A stretch of 64,000 nucleotides of DNA, from the NCBI GenBank assembly GCA_025345505.1, contig JANVCC010000185.1, positions 564,971 to 628,970 on the forward strand. Reading direction: 5' to 3'. The first letter of the stretch is position 1, and each line of letters begins with the position of its first letter. The notes beneath the pieces were generated by a model. The model saw nothing but the letters and a program-made list of their open reading frames with translations. It ran no database searches and had not been told where the DNA came from. Shown here piece by piece: positions 46,001-57,944 of the stretch. This DNA comes from Todiramphus chloris collaris. Its lineage: Eukaryota; Chordata; Aves; Coraciiformes; Alcedinidae. Position numbers and translations under genes: made by a program.

Positions 46001-46852
46001 TGCACCCAGGGCTTGGGGCTGTCCTGTCCTCATTTTCTAGAGCAGGGCTTGGGCACCACAGGCAACGGCTCTGCCCGACACGGGGCGTCGGAGGGTGACA
46101 CCTGCCCATCGCTGCACACAGAGGGGCAGGCAGGAGACGGGGGGTCTGGGAGCACCTTCAGCCCCACAGCAAAACGTGAGGGCAGGGAGGTCCCAGCAGA
46201 CACCAGACCCTTCCCCCACTGCAGTGCAGGGGGCACCGGCACCATGGGTGCCACCAAAGCAGCCATGCGGCAACCAGGCTGCATCGGGGAGCTGGGGGCC
46301 CTGCCCCTAGGCCGGGAGGGCCTGCTGTCCTGATCCTGAAACCACCAGCACTCCTTCAGTTTGCAGAGAGGGTGAGAGTCCGGGGGAAATCAGACATCCC
46401 GCAAGGAGATTCTGATGCCAACAGAGCGGCCTGGACCAATTCTGGGCTCCCTCCATTTGAGTCCTTTTCCATCCCTTTGCTCCCAGAAAACACTTCTGGG
46501 AACTCATGCCTGGTGTCAGTGCTCTGCACTCAGTGTCACAGACGAGTCTGGAAAGGCAGTCACCAGCCTGGGACAGCCCCAGCAATGGAACACACGCAGA
46601 AGCAGAGGGAATAAATCATCTGTCAGAGAGGGTAAACATGCCATCTCCTGCAGCGGGCCAGTGCAGAGGTACTATCTCCTGGTTACTTGTCCTAGGGGCA
46701 GAAATATGGGGCTGAGCTGCAAACCAGCTGGGAATCGGCTTCAGACTCTCCCCCTATTCCAACGTGTGCCAGACAATTTATTTTCTGGTTTTTTCCCTCA
46801 CATCATCACAAGTGCACTCTTGATGAGAAGAAAACCTACAAGAGCTACTTAC
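43016..46852. other. A/C-skewed noncoding sequence, possibly a minus-strand intron
   Basis: GC-rich, with CpG patches at about 45140-45480 and 45590-46080. In a hand count of 44581-44700 the plus strand has A26 C46 G34 T14. Such skew is typical of minus-strand transcription. Near 44337 is a minus-strand donor-like site (GGGGCA/GTAAGTGG) with an acceptor-like tract about 45 bases away. Long frames on both strands have no recognisable domain. Confidence 0.35.
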
Positions 46853-46929
46853 CATGCAGTGACCATCAGAGTACCACCAGCTGGTCAAATACACATCTCT
46901 GGGCTGAGGCACAAGTTTTGGACTCATTT
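46853..46929 (-). CDS. Weak candidate exon (minus strand)
   Basis: A near-consensus donor (CATG/GTAAGTAG) is followed leftward by sequence of the skewed region. Upstream on the minus strand, an acceptor-like GCCTCCAG gives a 77-base exon, or an alternative CCTCAG gives 51 bases. One frame is open (MSPKLVPQPRDVYL..., ending SDGHCM). The peptide is not recognised. The acceptors have only moderate pyrimidine tracts, so confidence is low. Confidence 0.18.
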
Positions 46930-47535
46930 CTGGAGGCAATTTTTAAAGTTGCTTTTGTGGAGGGGGAAGAGGCAAGATGTGCCAAGAGTAAGAGATGTTT
47001 TAAAATTGAGGCTGAGGAGTGTTAAACTGAAGCTTGTAAGAATTCAGCTAACAAGGGTCAAGGCTCGCAGGACCAGCAGCTCCTCAGGCTCTCCCCTGGA
47101 CCAGAGACCCCAGCTTGCCCTGGGGAGGGGGTTTCACAGACCTGCACCTCAGCACTGAGAGCTGCTGCACGGGGTTTCGCAGCAGCCTATTTTCCCAGAG
47201 CTCATCCCCCCTGCTTCTGCCAGGCTGGGATGGAGCACTCCTGCCCACCAGCACCTACCAAAGCACCCGCAGCCACAGCGGCAGCCCAAGAGCTGCAGAC
47301 CACCAGGGTGACTTTCTCTGGGCAGACATCAGAGCAAGCCCCAGCCCAGCATCCCCAGAGCCCAGCAGGCAGGGGGGTCACGGGTGCTGACACTGCTCCC
47401 CACACCACAGAGGAGCTTTGCTCTCTGCAGCACTGCCGACAGCACCTGGGTGAAGTGACACGGTAACAAATGGGCTGAACCAGCCGGTTTCTGCCTGGGA
47501 GACATCATGCAACAATTTTCAGCTCCAAACAAACA
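46930..47535. other. A/C-skewed noncoding sequence
   Basis: No exon or repeat is recognised. A hand count of 47221-47340 gives A31 C44 G32 T13 on the plus strand, a strong minus-transcription-like skew. Confidence 0.4.
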
Positions 47536-48230
47536 TTTACAGCCAAGTTATAAACTCCTGTAAAATGCTGACAGACCCTTCACTACAGCAGTGCTAGCAG
47601 GTGCCCCATAATGAATGTGTTGAATGACCTACCAAGCAAAGTTATTGAGGCAAAAAGCACCGCGGTCATTCAACAAACAATTAGAGAGTGTCCTGGTGGG
47701 GACAGCATACTAACAAGGGACAGAGCCTGGAAGAGCTGAGTAAGCATCCTGCCTTCCCCCCAAATTCCTCCTCTTTCCAGCCTGGGCTCTGATCTATAGC
47801 ATGACTCACTGGAGCTCCAATAAAGCTTCAGAGATTGTTATGCTAAATGAGAAAAAAAGTAATTGCCTTTCCCGCATCTAGAACTCCAGATATATAACTT
47901 GGAGAAATATAATTAGCTGCTAACTTCAAAGATGCATTGGAATTTTTGTAATGGGCATTGAGACCCTGTATTAAAAAAAGCTAAAAGAAAAATGATACAC
48001 TCCTTCTTGTAAATGGAATAAGACTTAAAGGTTTTAATTAGGATTCGCTATGCATCTGCAGCCAGGAAAACAGGAAAAATACACTTGCAGTATCTTACTG
48101 GCTGAAAAGCACATATTGGGTGAGAAGCTGTCTACAGAAATAATTAAGAAGAGTGACACACTTTTGTCTTATGAACAATAATCACCTACTATTAAAAATA
48201 AACTGTTCTTTTCACTCCGTTTCAAAATAA
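47536..48230. promoter_or_regulatory. AT-rich candidate element beside divergent promoter
   Basis: Complex AT-rich, CpG-poor sequence 0.3-1 kb from the putative promoter. It contains the inverted repeat at 47618-47675 and several homeodomain-like cores. It may be a promoter-proximal enhancer; conservation is untested. Confidence 0.3.
47618..47675. repeat. Inverted repeat, 12-bp perfect arms
   Basis: TGTTGAATGACC at 47618-47629 is the exact reverse complement of GGTCATTCAACA at 47664-47675, with a 34-base spacer. Both arms include the nuclear-receptor half-site-like word TGACC/GGTCA. Confidence 0.85.
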
Positions 48231-48494
48231 GTTGCTTCAAACAAAAGGAGATCTCTGCAGAGAGGACCCGTGGCCCTTGCCCGTGGTGGGGAGAAACGGG
48301 GCACCCCTCGCCCGGCACGGCCGCGCCAGGCAGGAGGAAATCGCGAAGCGCGTGAGGAAAAGGGCAGAAACCAGAAACAAACGGCGTTACAGAAATGGAA
48401 CTCCAGCCTACCTGGTTCCCGTGCTTCAAAGGAGAGGCAAGTGCTGCAGGGGAGATGTTGGATAACTGCCCCAGGTGCTGTCCCGGGGCCAGCA
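48231..48494. promoter_or_regulatory. CpG cluster at candidate divergent promoter
   Basis: CpGs are dense at about 48265-48390 (CTCGCCCGGCACGGCCGCGCC, ATCGCGAAGCGCGTG). The strand composition flips sign around here. On the minus strand, AACCAG/GTAGGC (complement of about 48405-48417) could be the donor of a first exon of the leftward transcript. Confidence 0.4.
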
Positions 48495-48550
48495 GGGCGG
48501 GGGCAATCAGGCTGCCTATAAAAGGGGGGCTCAGAGGGGCCCCTGCTGCT
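48495..48550 (+). promoter_or_regulatory. Candidate core promoter: GC box and TATA box
   Basis: An Sp1-type GGGCGGGGG lies at 48495-48503 and a consensus TATAAAAG at 48517-48524. The expected start site is about 48545-48550. The promoter sits at the right edge of the CpG cluster, and G/T-rich plus-strand sequence begins just after it. No typical initiator is obvious. Confidence 0.45.
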
Positions 48551-48588
48551 GTGTGTGGCTGGGCCAGGCTGTGCTGGATGCTGCTCTG
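48547..48588 (+). other. Possible short first exon of a plus-strand transcript
   Basis: From the predicted start site, about 42 bases run to a donor-like site (CTCTG followed by GTAGGT at 48589). It contains one ATG (48578) in weak context that opens only MLLW before a stop. If spliced, this would be a 5' leader joined to a distant exon; if unspliced, transcription would run into the small ORF at 48596. Confidence 0.25.
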
Positions 48589-48595
48589 GTAGGTC

Positions 48596-48751
48596 ATGCA
48601 GGAAAACTGCGCTATTCTCTGGTTTTTATCTTGTTTCTGGGGGCTGTGGTATCTCTGTGGTGTTTGGGGTCTGGTGCTGCTGCTGTTGCTATCTGTGCTG
48701 TGGGGAAAAAGCTCAACTGATCTTCTGAAAAAAACCCAAAGTTTGGTGTGA
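48596..48751 (+). CDS. Possible 51-residue hydrophobic micropeptide
   Basis: An ATG with G at -3 opens a 51-codon frame ending TGA at 48749-48751. It starts MQENCAILWFLSCFWG. Residues about 5-37 are almost wholly hydrophobic or aromatic, with a run of five Leu, and the polar tail has basic residues (GKSSTDLLKKTQSLV). It could be a single-pass membrane peptide. It lies about 50 bases after a predicted TATA start site and 114 bases before an AATAAA, so a 340-base unspliced transcript is imaginable. Caution: G/T-rich DNA produces Leu/Val/Trp/Cys/Phe frames by composition alone, and no family is recognised. Confidence 0.15.
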   Translation: MQENCAILWFLSCFWGLWYLCGVWGLVLLLLLSVLWGKSSTDLLKKTQSLV

Positions 48752-48864
48752 TCCAGATTTTGTCTCTTAGGCAAGCTTGAGTCAGGCTGTAGAGAAAGGC
48801 TGCTGTAAAAGGTGAATGTAAGTGGTGTTTTTTGAGGTCTGTGTTTGGAGGTGCTTTCAAGAGA

Positions 48865-48870
48865 AATAAA
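48865..48870 (+). terminator. Candidate polyadenylation signal AATAAA
   Basis: AATAAA is followed after about 10 bases by GT-containing sequence (CTGCCTGTGTTC) and then CTTTTTGTGGCTGTTG. This is a plausible poly(A) signal for a short transcript from the TATA promoter. Confidence 0.3.
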
Positions 48871-51800
48871 AGCTGCCTGTGTTCAGGGATGAAAGACTCG
48901 AAAGTCTTTTTGTGGCTGTTGTAGGGAAGGTGCTTGGTCTCTGGACTCTGTTGCCATAGTCCTGTTCTACTTGCAGTATGTGGAGACCCAACTCTAGAAC
49001 AAAACTTGTTTTTTCCTGCTGCTTCACTTTTAATAAATCCTCTCCCTTTTAGACTCTGTAGGCTAATTTTTGACTTATTGCCTAGGCTCTAGCAGCTGGG
49101 GCGCATCAGTCATCAGAGCACTAGCTGGCTTGACTGGAGGAGTAGAGAAGCACTGGGACTTGGGGAGGAACTTCTGAATGGTTGACTTCTATAGATTTCC
49201 TGTTTCCACATCAGGAGAAGCAGAAACTTGTTCCTGTCACTTGGTTTATCCATGAACAATCTGGGGTAACTGGAGAGTGCTGAAGTGTTACTCGAAGTCT
49301 CCATTCCCATCAATAGCCTCAGACCTACAAAAGAGACTCGGTCTTGAGGGAGCAGCTGAGTCCATTGGCTGGTGAGGGAGGGACATCTGGAGAGCTCACC
49401 TGTGTGCATTTGAGGAGACCACAGCAGAGTCCTCTCAACTAATTATAAAGCTGCCAGCTCTACAGCTAATTGGTGCTGGGAAGCTACGTTATGGCAGTTG
49501 GAGCCTTCGAAGTTTGAAATCCTCATAGTGTGAGGAGCTTGGTGGAGATGGGGCTGCTCTCCCTGTGTCCTCTTGCCCTGGGACAGCGCTGGCATGTGTG
49601 GAAGAGGATGAGCTGCTGTGGGGAGGGAGCTGTGCTGCGGGGCCACAGGAGTTCTGCTAATGGATGGCTTATTCTTTGATGCTGTGGGTTATAATTTATC
49701 TTGTGTTTGGCCACTTGTTGGACTGGGCCTTGATGAATTGTTGATAAACTGTGATACAGGCTGCTGCCTTTAATGAATTTTTGTGGTGTAGCCTGACCAT
49801 TTGAGCTCTGGCAGGCTGGGAGGAAGAGGGACTGGGACTGTTCACAGGGGAGAGGGGGATTGCTGGTTTTTAGCAAGCCTGAGCTGATTTTTCATTTTTT
49901 AAGCAGAGCTCCGTGTTCGCATTTTCTACTGTGAAATAATGAATTCCTGCTTGATGTGTTCCTTGTGTAATACTAACCACGAGCTCATCTCTAATCTGAG
50001 CTACACAGGAGCTCATCACCACAGAGCTCGAGAAACCCGTTATTGTATATGCATGGGCAAGCCCATTATAAATCCAGGACTTGGCAATAACTCGCAGCCT
50101 GGCTGACAGCCCACGGAGGGTCTGGGCACTGGGCTGCTGGGGGGGCAGCTCTCCCCTCGGGGGCAGCCCCTCACTGTGGGACCTGGGGGGGCTCCTGATG
50201 ACTGTCCCCATCCCAGGGCAGCGTGGCACAGATTGTTTTCTGCACAAACCTGGTTTGGTTCAGAGTTCTGCTGCTGCTTGTTAAAGAGCAAAAAGAAGAG
50301 GGGGGGGGGGGTTATTTTATAGGAAATCCTTGTGCTTGCTCTTCAGTGCTGTTATATGGCTCGTTCACATGCATCTCAAACTTGAGCTTGTCTGGTCTGG
50401 CTGTTTGGCCTTAGCACACTTGGATGGCAGAGCAGGACTGGCTGGAGCACCTCTGTCACTGTTCCTCACCCTCGTGCTGCATTGGCCTGTCCTGGACCTT
50501 TCTGTGTGCTCCCCTTGGGGGGCAATGTGTTGTCCCAGCACAGTGCTGCCCGCCCTGCCTGGGTTCCCACTGTTCCAGGAGTGGCTGGGCACTGCTGAAT
50601 GAGCTGCTGGAAGCACTGCGGCTGGCTGCTGGGTGCCCCTAGGCTCAAGCTTAATTGTGAGCTGGAATGGATGAGTCTGGCTTGTTCTGCCATCACCATG
50701 CCTGTGCAAGGTGTCAAACCTGTTAGCTACTGGAGATGCAGTGGGGTCGGGGAGCCATGCGGGGCCGGGGACAGACGGTGTGACAGCGTCCAGGCTCTTG
50801 GCAGCGCTCTGTACATCTGTTTTTCCTCTGCCAGCCAGCGTATGACAACACAAGCAGATGCTGAAGTGTGAGGGGGTGGTTAGGAGGGACAGGCTGGCAC
50901 AAGGGCTTCACTACCTGGGGCCGGTGGAGCTTTCCATGCCAGCCTCTGCTTTTAACACTTAAATGGCCCTGTTTGGTATTAAGTGTTTTTATTTATGTTG
51001 GTCTTAATTACACTTGATTAATGCTATGCTCTCTTCTCATGAGCCCTGTTCTTGTTATTTATGGGGAGGGTCCTGGACATGGGGTGGAGCAAGGCAGGAG
51101 TTGGTGACTGCAGTGCTCAGATGGCTGATACTGCTCTGCTGATAGCTGGGCTCTTTTGATGAACATGAGGATAAGAGAATGAGAAGTGTCCAGACTGCTC
51201 ACCCTAGTCCCTGCTGAGTCCTGTAGTTCCCCCTGAAACTGGATTGATGGATCTGTGCCAGAGATGGACAAGACAAGCAGCAGTGTGATGCGGCAGGGCT
51301 TGGCCTGGGCTCTGGCTGGTGGCATGGACCCCTGCCTCAGCAGCCCTGCCTTGGGACCCTTGCACAGGACATCCTGAAATTACTTAAATGTGGCTGTTTC
51401 TGCGAAGTCCAATGAGCTGAGCAGCTCCTTAGAGGACGGGTTGCACTGGTGTGGTGGTGAGCTGGTCCCAGCAGCACTGGTGAGGAGCTTGTTGCCCATC
51501 TGTGTACTTTCTGTGGAGGACACAATACTGAGGACTGGTAATACAATTTATTTCCACTAGTGAGTGAATTGCCCATAATTCATGACAAGTAGAGCCTCGA
51601 GTGATGATGAAGGTCAGCCCATCAGATCTGGAAATAAATTGTATCCTATTACAGCTTCCTATTAGGGGTCTATTTATAGCAGGGGTTTGCAAACTCCTGG
51701 AAATCTGGAGGCATTTTTGCTTGGCTGGTGAGAGTATGAGGACACAGAAAACTCTGATGCAACACAAGCACTCGTGCTGCTGATCTAAACCAGTCCCTGC

Positions 51801-52870
51801 TGCAGAGAGATGCTGGGTCCTGAGCTGACTGGGGGAAATTGTGGGGCCTCGGGGCTGGAGGCAGAGCTGGGCCAGCCGCAGGGCAGGGGTGGGTGGACAG
51901 GAGGCTGTTCTGCTGAGGCTTGCTGTCTGCTCAAGAAAATGCCATTTTGCTTTATACTGGCAGCACAGAGTATTTCTGCAGACGAAGAAGCAGCGCCTTT
52001 CTCCTGTGTTTACCCCTTCTATTTACCATGCCACCGTAATCCCCAGTTGATAGATAATGTGCAGGATGTGGTTTGCCATGGAAACAGAGCCCTAGTTCTT
52101 TACATTTTTTAAAAGATTAATATTTCTCAGCTTGGTTTCATTATTTTGATATTAAAAATCATTAGTTATGTACCATTTCACAGCCTTCACAGGCCATAAT
52201 ATGCCCTTTTGGGCAGAGGCTTTCCAATAGGCACAATAAAGCAGACCCCCTGGGACCGGCAGGGCAGGTAGAAGCATCTGGTGGTGCTTCAGCTGTGAAG
52301 TCTCCAGCACCTCTGGCTGTCACTACAGATGACATGACATGTCCATGTTCCTGACAATATTCTGGATGAGAAAAAATGGAGCTGCTTCTGAAATCCCCCA
52401 TATGCGTGTGCAAGTTCGCTTGCCTCTCGGCTGAGCCCCAGACCCCTCGGCAGTGAGCTGTGGACATCATCTTTCAAAGCCCATTAAACGCAGGCGAATC
52501 TCACCACTGGCAAGTGGAGAAGCTACAGATCTGTGTGTTCTTCTGTCTCCTTGAAAAATACTTGACCTTCCAAAGGATTTGGGGCAGTGGAAAACTGCTG
52601 TGAATTAAATTGTCTTACTCTGTTGAGGAACGTGGGTTTGGGGGGAAAACGTGGGGCTGCTAGGGAGCAAAACTGCTGTTCTCTCAACACAACTGCTCTG
52701 TCTCGATGCCTGTGCAGGGGATGTTTAATGGTCCAGGAGCCCCAGCTAAGCGCTCGGGGTGGATGCAGAACTGTACATTATCACCTGCTCAGGTGGAGAG
52801 GAAATTCCCTCATGCTGGAAAAAGGCTGGAAGTTTAGCCCCTTAAAGGCAAAATAAGAAAAACAGCTGTC
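48871..52870. other. G/T-skewed noncoding sequence, possibly a plus-strand intron
   Basis: Mostly G- and T-rich on the plus strand (hand count of 49561-49680: A18 C25 G45 T32). No credible exon or interspersed repeat is found. It holds a G12 run at 50300-50311 and AT-rich patches at 50955-51060 and 52090-52190. Donor-like CTG/GTGAGAG near 51728 follows TTTATAG-type acceptors, but no frame supports an exon. Confidence 0.4.
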
Positions 52871-53540
52871 TCTTCAGCCTCATGCATTTGTACAGTAAAA
52901 GGCTTGGGCAAACACATTCTATTGTTTTTGCTGTCAGAAACGCAAAGAATTAAGGGCCATGTGACTTGGTAATTGCAGTGGACTTTTTTTCTGACAATAA
53001 ACATTAAACTTAAAACTGTATTAAAATCATTTGACAATTTTTATGCTTTAACAGCAGAAAGTGAATAATGTTTTTTGCATATAAAATACTTTCTCTTGTC
53101 AGCCTATAAAACTGTCAGAAATAAATTCATCAAAAAAGATTATATAATTAAGTCACTTCTTTTCTTTAGTTTAGTTGGAATTATTTGTTTGTCACTTCTT
53201 CAGGACTAAATTACTGCATTGAGAGACAACTTCTCTTAAGAATATTATGAAATGTATGATTCTTACAAAAGGAGCCCAACTTTCTCCTCTAATGTATCAA
53301 TTCAATATCACTCTTCAGAAAATACTTTAGATAGTGCTGTTTCTGAAAAGCTATTTTATTCTGAAGCTGAGCAGGAGCAGTAATGGAAAGCATCCAAATG
53401 TAGAAATGGTATTTTTATTATTGAGCTGCATATAATTTATGGAAAATCGCAGAATTAATTTTTTAGCAAAGTAAATTGTTAGCACTTCAAATTGCAAATT
53501 CTCTCCTAAAGTGAGAGCTGTACAGGTGTTTAAAAGCTAG
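52871..53540. promoter_or_regulatory. AT-rich candidate noncoding element
   Basis: Complex AT-rich, CpG-poor block with no repeat signature (for example GGCCATGTGACTTGGTAATTGC near 52955). A possible intronic enhancer. Confidence 0.3.
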
Positions 53541-55540
53541 AGCAGCAATATTGATTTCTGTCTTTTGGCAGTGGGGAGAGGGAGCCAGCCTGGTGCTGGG
53601 CTGGGCTGTGACAGGGAATGGACACCCCTGGCAGTGGGGGGACCCCGGCTTGGAGCCCCTGGCTGAGGGACAGGGGTCTTCTGGGCACTGGGCTCTGCAA
53701 AGGAAGGTCCTTGCGGGTGTCCTTGGCATTTCCCCCTGAGGAGGGGTGTGTAGGGAAGGCCCTTACCTGCTGCCTCACCTTGTCCTCTCGGGAGGCTTGC
53801 TGTCTTTTGGGGGTGCTGGTGTTGATGGGAGGCAGGATGGGGGGATCCCCTTCCACCCCTGCTGCAGGAAGGGGCGATTTGACAGCACAGACTCTTTTTA
53901 ACAAATTGCCTTGGCTCTCTAGTGCTGAGAAACCAGGAACTGAACAGGGTGGGGTGGATTTGGGGGTGACTGGATTTTCAAGGCTGGAGAGTGATAATGG
54001 TTTATTGATCTGTTGTTAAGTTATTGGAGCCTTAATGGAGGCAATAAACCAATAGTGCACATTGCTGTCAGATGGCTGCATAAGCTGGGAGAGCAATTAA
54101 GCCTTCCCCAGCATGCAAAAGAGAAGGCTTCTGGTGAATGGGGGGCAATGGAGGCTTTTGCCTTGCTGGCCCTGTGTAGGGACACTTCACGTGGGCTGCA
54201 GGGCCACCACCGGGTTCCCCTCTTCCCTGGGGTTCTGCCAACAGCACCCAGGTACCAGTGGGTGCAGAGGCCCCTCTGCATGGGGGTCCTGTCTTGTGCT
54301 GTGTGAATTGCTGCTGGGAATTTCATAGCTAATGAGAAATGTGCTGTGTGAAATACTACACTGCTTGTTGGACATGTCCTGTGGGTCCTAATATTGGCTC
54401 CCAAGGAGCATTTGGCTGCATTTTGTAGGGTTTCAGTGCTCTGCAGGCAAAATGGTCCCTTTCTCAGGAGCCCTGGTAGATGCCAGCACCTGCAAAGTTG
54501 CTGCTCCAAGTGGGAGCAGGAAGTTAAAGGGATGCTGAGCATCATGTAGGGCTGGGGGTTTGCTGGCTTGGTGCTGTGTTTTTGCTCTGATAAATCGTGA
54601 AATCTGGATTTATTGTGAGTGGTTTAATAAAGGGTGTTGGGAGTTTAAGCCAGGAAGTGCCACAACTGCTCTTTCTACTGGTTTCTATAGGTCCTGTTTG
54701 CCCAGGAGCTGGGAGACAAGGCTGATGTGCTGGGAGTATTGTTTCTTGGTATGGCAATTATCATCTGTGATTAATCCTGCTTATGCTGAGGAGCTGTGCA
54801 AGCCTTTTCCAGAGGGTTCAACTTCGTGTTTGCTTCTGCTCTTTATGTGTAATACAAATTGACATGAGCTATTGTGGAAGGGAGATGACTGAGGTGTCAT
54901 TACCAAAGAGGATTTAATGATGGGCTGGGATGACTGGGAGTGTCCTGGCAGAAGATGAAATCCTGTGGGTCAGGGTGTGTTAAGACCAGGTGATGCAGCT
55001 GCCCTGAGATAAGGGTGAATGAAGCCCAGCTTTCCTTTGCCTTCATCCTGCTGCCCACCCAGCACTTGTGCTCTAAGAGGAGCATTTGTGCCACAGCCCT
55101 GTGGGGCAGCCTCCCTGTGCCTGTGAACACCCATCCTGCCATGGGAGAGGCTACAGCCCTCCCCTGGAAAGGAGCTCAGCATCCCTCACCCTTGTGGGCA
55201 GGTGTCATTGCAAAATCCCTCCAAGGGGACGGATCTGTCCTCTGGAAACTGGTGTTACACCAAGGGGAAAGTGCTGTAGTCCTATGACAGGTGCCTGCTG
55301 TGATGCCTCTGTAGAGAGGATGTGCCTGGGAGCAAAGTGAGGGGTTTGGTTTCAGACCCTCTGTGGTAGGGTCAGGGGTCCTGGCCCCGGCACAGCCTGA
55401 GGAACCACCAGCTGCAGCTGCTGGAGCTTGGCCCAGGGCTGGGCAACTTGTTCCTGGGAGCATCTACCTGCAACCCTCAGTGGCCTTCCAGAAAATCCTC
55501 CTGCTGGCAAAACATAAATATTTATTTGTGAAAAGCTGGA
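53541..55540. other. G/T-skewed noncoding sequence
   Basis: Strong plus-strand transcription-like skew (hand count of 54541-54660: A24 C12 G41 T43). No credible exon or interspersed repeat is recognised. Confidence 0.4.
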
Positions 55541-55770
55541 AATACCTGTGAAATTCTCTGAAGCCTCAATAGCTCCGCAGTCATCATTTAAGCAAGTTCA
55601 TGCTCCATTAAAAACAGTTATTTAATACAATAATCATTCAATTAAAAACCTCTTGAAGCAGCTGCCAGAGCCTATTTGTATCAATACAATATTTTAATTG
55701 TAAAAAAGGCTAAATACAGACCCGCCAACTGTGATTGTCAAGAAAATGTTAAAGAAATGAGAGTTTAGTC
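55541..55770. promoter_or_regulatory. Candidate conserved noncoding element
   Basis: Compact AT-rich block with clustered homeodomain-type words (ATAATCATTCAATTAAAAACC near 55630; ATATTTTAATTG near 55690). No repeat or coding signal. Bounded on both sides by GC-richer, G/T-skewed sequence. Confidence 0.35.
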
Positions 55771-56480
55771 TCAGGGAGGCTCTGGCACTGGAGTAAGTCC
55801 TTGGGCAAGAATTGTGGGCAGCTGCACTGGACAGAGCATCCTTCCACCCACCCCAGGCTGTGGAGATGCTGGCTGTGGCAGGCCCTGCCCCCCGGTACCC
55901 AAGGTCTTGGGAGAGATGCCCAGCACCCTATGATGGCAAAACATCAGTCTCACATGGAGGGTGTGTTGTGCAGGAACAGCCCAGGCTCTGTGATGGTGGT
56001 GGGAGTAGCAAGTCAGACTGACCACTGTTGTCACCATACAGTCTAAACTGGTGGAGCTGGGGGCTTGGTGAATGTGTTTCCAGAGGCTGAGTGTGCCCAG
56101 AGCAGTGAAGGGCTATTCCTGGGTATCCCTGCTGTGAGGCATCTAAAGGGAAAACAGACTCACCAGCAGCCCGTGAGCAGAGCCCCCAGCTCAGCCCTGT
56201 CCCACCTCACTGGTCATGGACGGCTTTGTGCTTTGCCTGCAGAGGCAATGACTGCTGCCTCCAGGTACAGGAGCTCCATGTTCAAAAGAACTGTTTGGAG
56301 TCTTTGTGAAGAGGGAGGGAGAATTGGTCTGGATTTCTTCTGTAGGGCTCTCTGCTTGATGGGCTTTGCTGAAGCTGCCTGATGACAAAGATCACAGCCT
56401 CAGCTGGGCAGGGATCTCTGTGCAGTGGGGGAGAAAAGCTGGAAGCCTCTGCGTGGGATTCCTGCTGGCATGTTCACAGT
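55771..56480. other. Noncoding, nothing recognised
   Basis: Mixed, mildly G/T-rich sequence; no exon or repeat is recognised. Confidence 0.35.
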
Positions 56481-56715
56481 CCTACACCCTGCATTTTGCC
56501 TCATTACATAGGTGCCATCACATAAATATTCCAGTCACTATCGCTTACTGTCAGACCCAATTTAGAAAAGTACCTGTCTGTTACAAATATTTTATAGTAC
56601 TTGAATATGCAATTTATGTAACATGCCCAGCAAAAGAAATCCATTATACGGTTTTGTCTGATTGAAATTCTGGCATCGTAACAGTAGGAAAAAATTAAAT
56701 TATTCTAGAAAGTTG
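56481..56715. promoter_or_regulatory. Candidate conserved noncoding element
   Basis: Compact AT-rich, complex sequence (for example CAATTTAGAAAAGTACCTGTC near 56560 and TATGCAATTTATGTAACATGCC near 56605). No repeat signature or exon. Confidence 0.3.
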
Positions 56716-57944
56716 CAGTCCATTATGAAGACCTAACTGCTCTTCTCTGAAAAAGAGCCAATGCTCCCTCAGTGGTGCCAGTGCTGTGACATGAGCACTG
56801 CCGATGCTGGCTTCATTTCCCCATTGCCCAAGGAAAACTGGGCTTCCCTGAGCAAATGGGGATGTCTGTTCTTTCCCAACACTGCTCATGCAGCCTCCCA
56901 CCAGCCCTGGAGCTCTGGCCAATGGTCTGTTCTTCACAGCAGCAGGCAGTGATGTGTCCATGATAAAAACTTTCCCTGATGCCAGCCTTCTGCCAACCTG
57001 TTGAACCCAGCTGCCTGTCTGCCTTTGCACAGAGATGCCCAGGGTCAGCCCTGCACCATGGAAAGGCTCTGCTCTGGCAGAAAACCAGTTTGCATCACTT
57101 GGAGCTAAGGTTGAGCAACCAAAGTCCACTGGGCAAGTGGGCTCCTTCCTGCCTCTGCCCTCCCCACAGCCACTGGCTGCTCAGGGACCACCTGCTGTAG
57201 GCAGCCTCCCTTTCCCAGCTGGAGCTGAGGATGGTCTTGCCCAGTTTTGTTCTGTGCTTTCAGAGGGACTGGGACCCATCCAGGGAGGAGACAGATCTCA
57301 TCAGGTCATACCCTGGTGTGTGGTGTCAGTGAACCCCTTGGGATGGTGGGCAGAGCTGAGCATCCTGCCTTCACAGCTTTGCAGGGCTGGAGGAAGGAGC
57401 TTGTTCCTCTCCCACCCTTCCCCTATTCTGAGCAACTGGAATCGGGGCAGCTAATGGTTCTGCTGCCTTTACACAGGCTGCCATTGAATTCCCATTACTT
57501 GTGTCTCTGGCTTCAGGTTCATTTACATTTTGCAAAGTTGCCTCTCTTTTACCTTGCTCTGATTAGGTCTGTCTGAAGTAAATTACTGAGTTCATTGATC
57601 CGAACAGTTTTATTTCAATTGGGATGAAGCGTACCCAGTGTGTGGCCTTGGAAGCAACCGTACATCCGGCGCACTCCCCAGGAACGTCGCCTCCAAGGCC
57701 TGCCCAGGGGCTTGCTCTGATACAGGGATGCTGCTGAGCCGAGCAGCACTCCTCTGCATCGCTGTTGGATGCTGTGGTGTTGGGTAGTTCAGTAACATCG
57801 TGTTGCTTTGTCTAATTTAGCAATACCTGCAGCAGCTCAAAGGGGCTGTAGCTCTGATGTCCAGGCTGAGAGACCAGAGCGCTAAAACTAAACTAAATTA
57901 AACCTTTCAATAGCATCAGAACTGGTGTGGTGGGAAGAGAGGGT
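56716..57944. other. Noncoding, nothing recognised
   Basis: Mixed sequence; AT-leaning at 57780-57920. Open frames have no recognisable domain. Confidence 0.35.
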
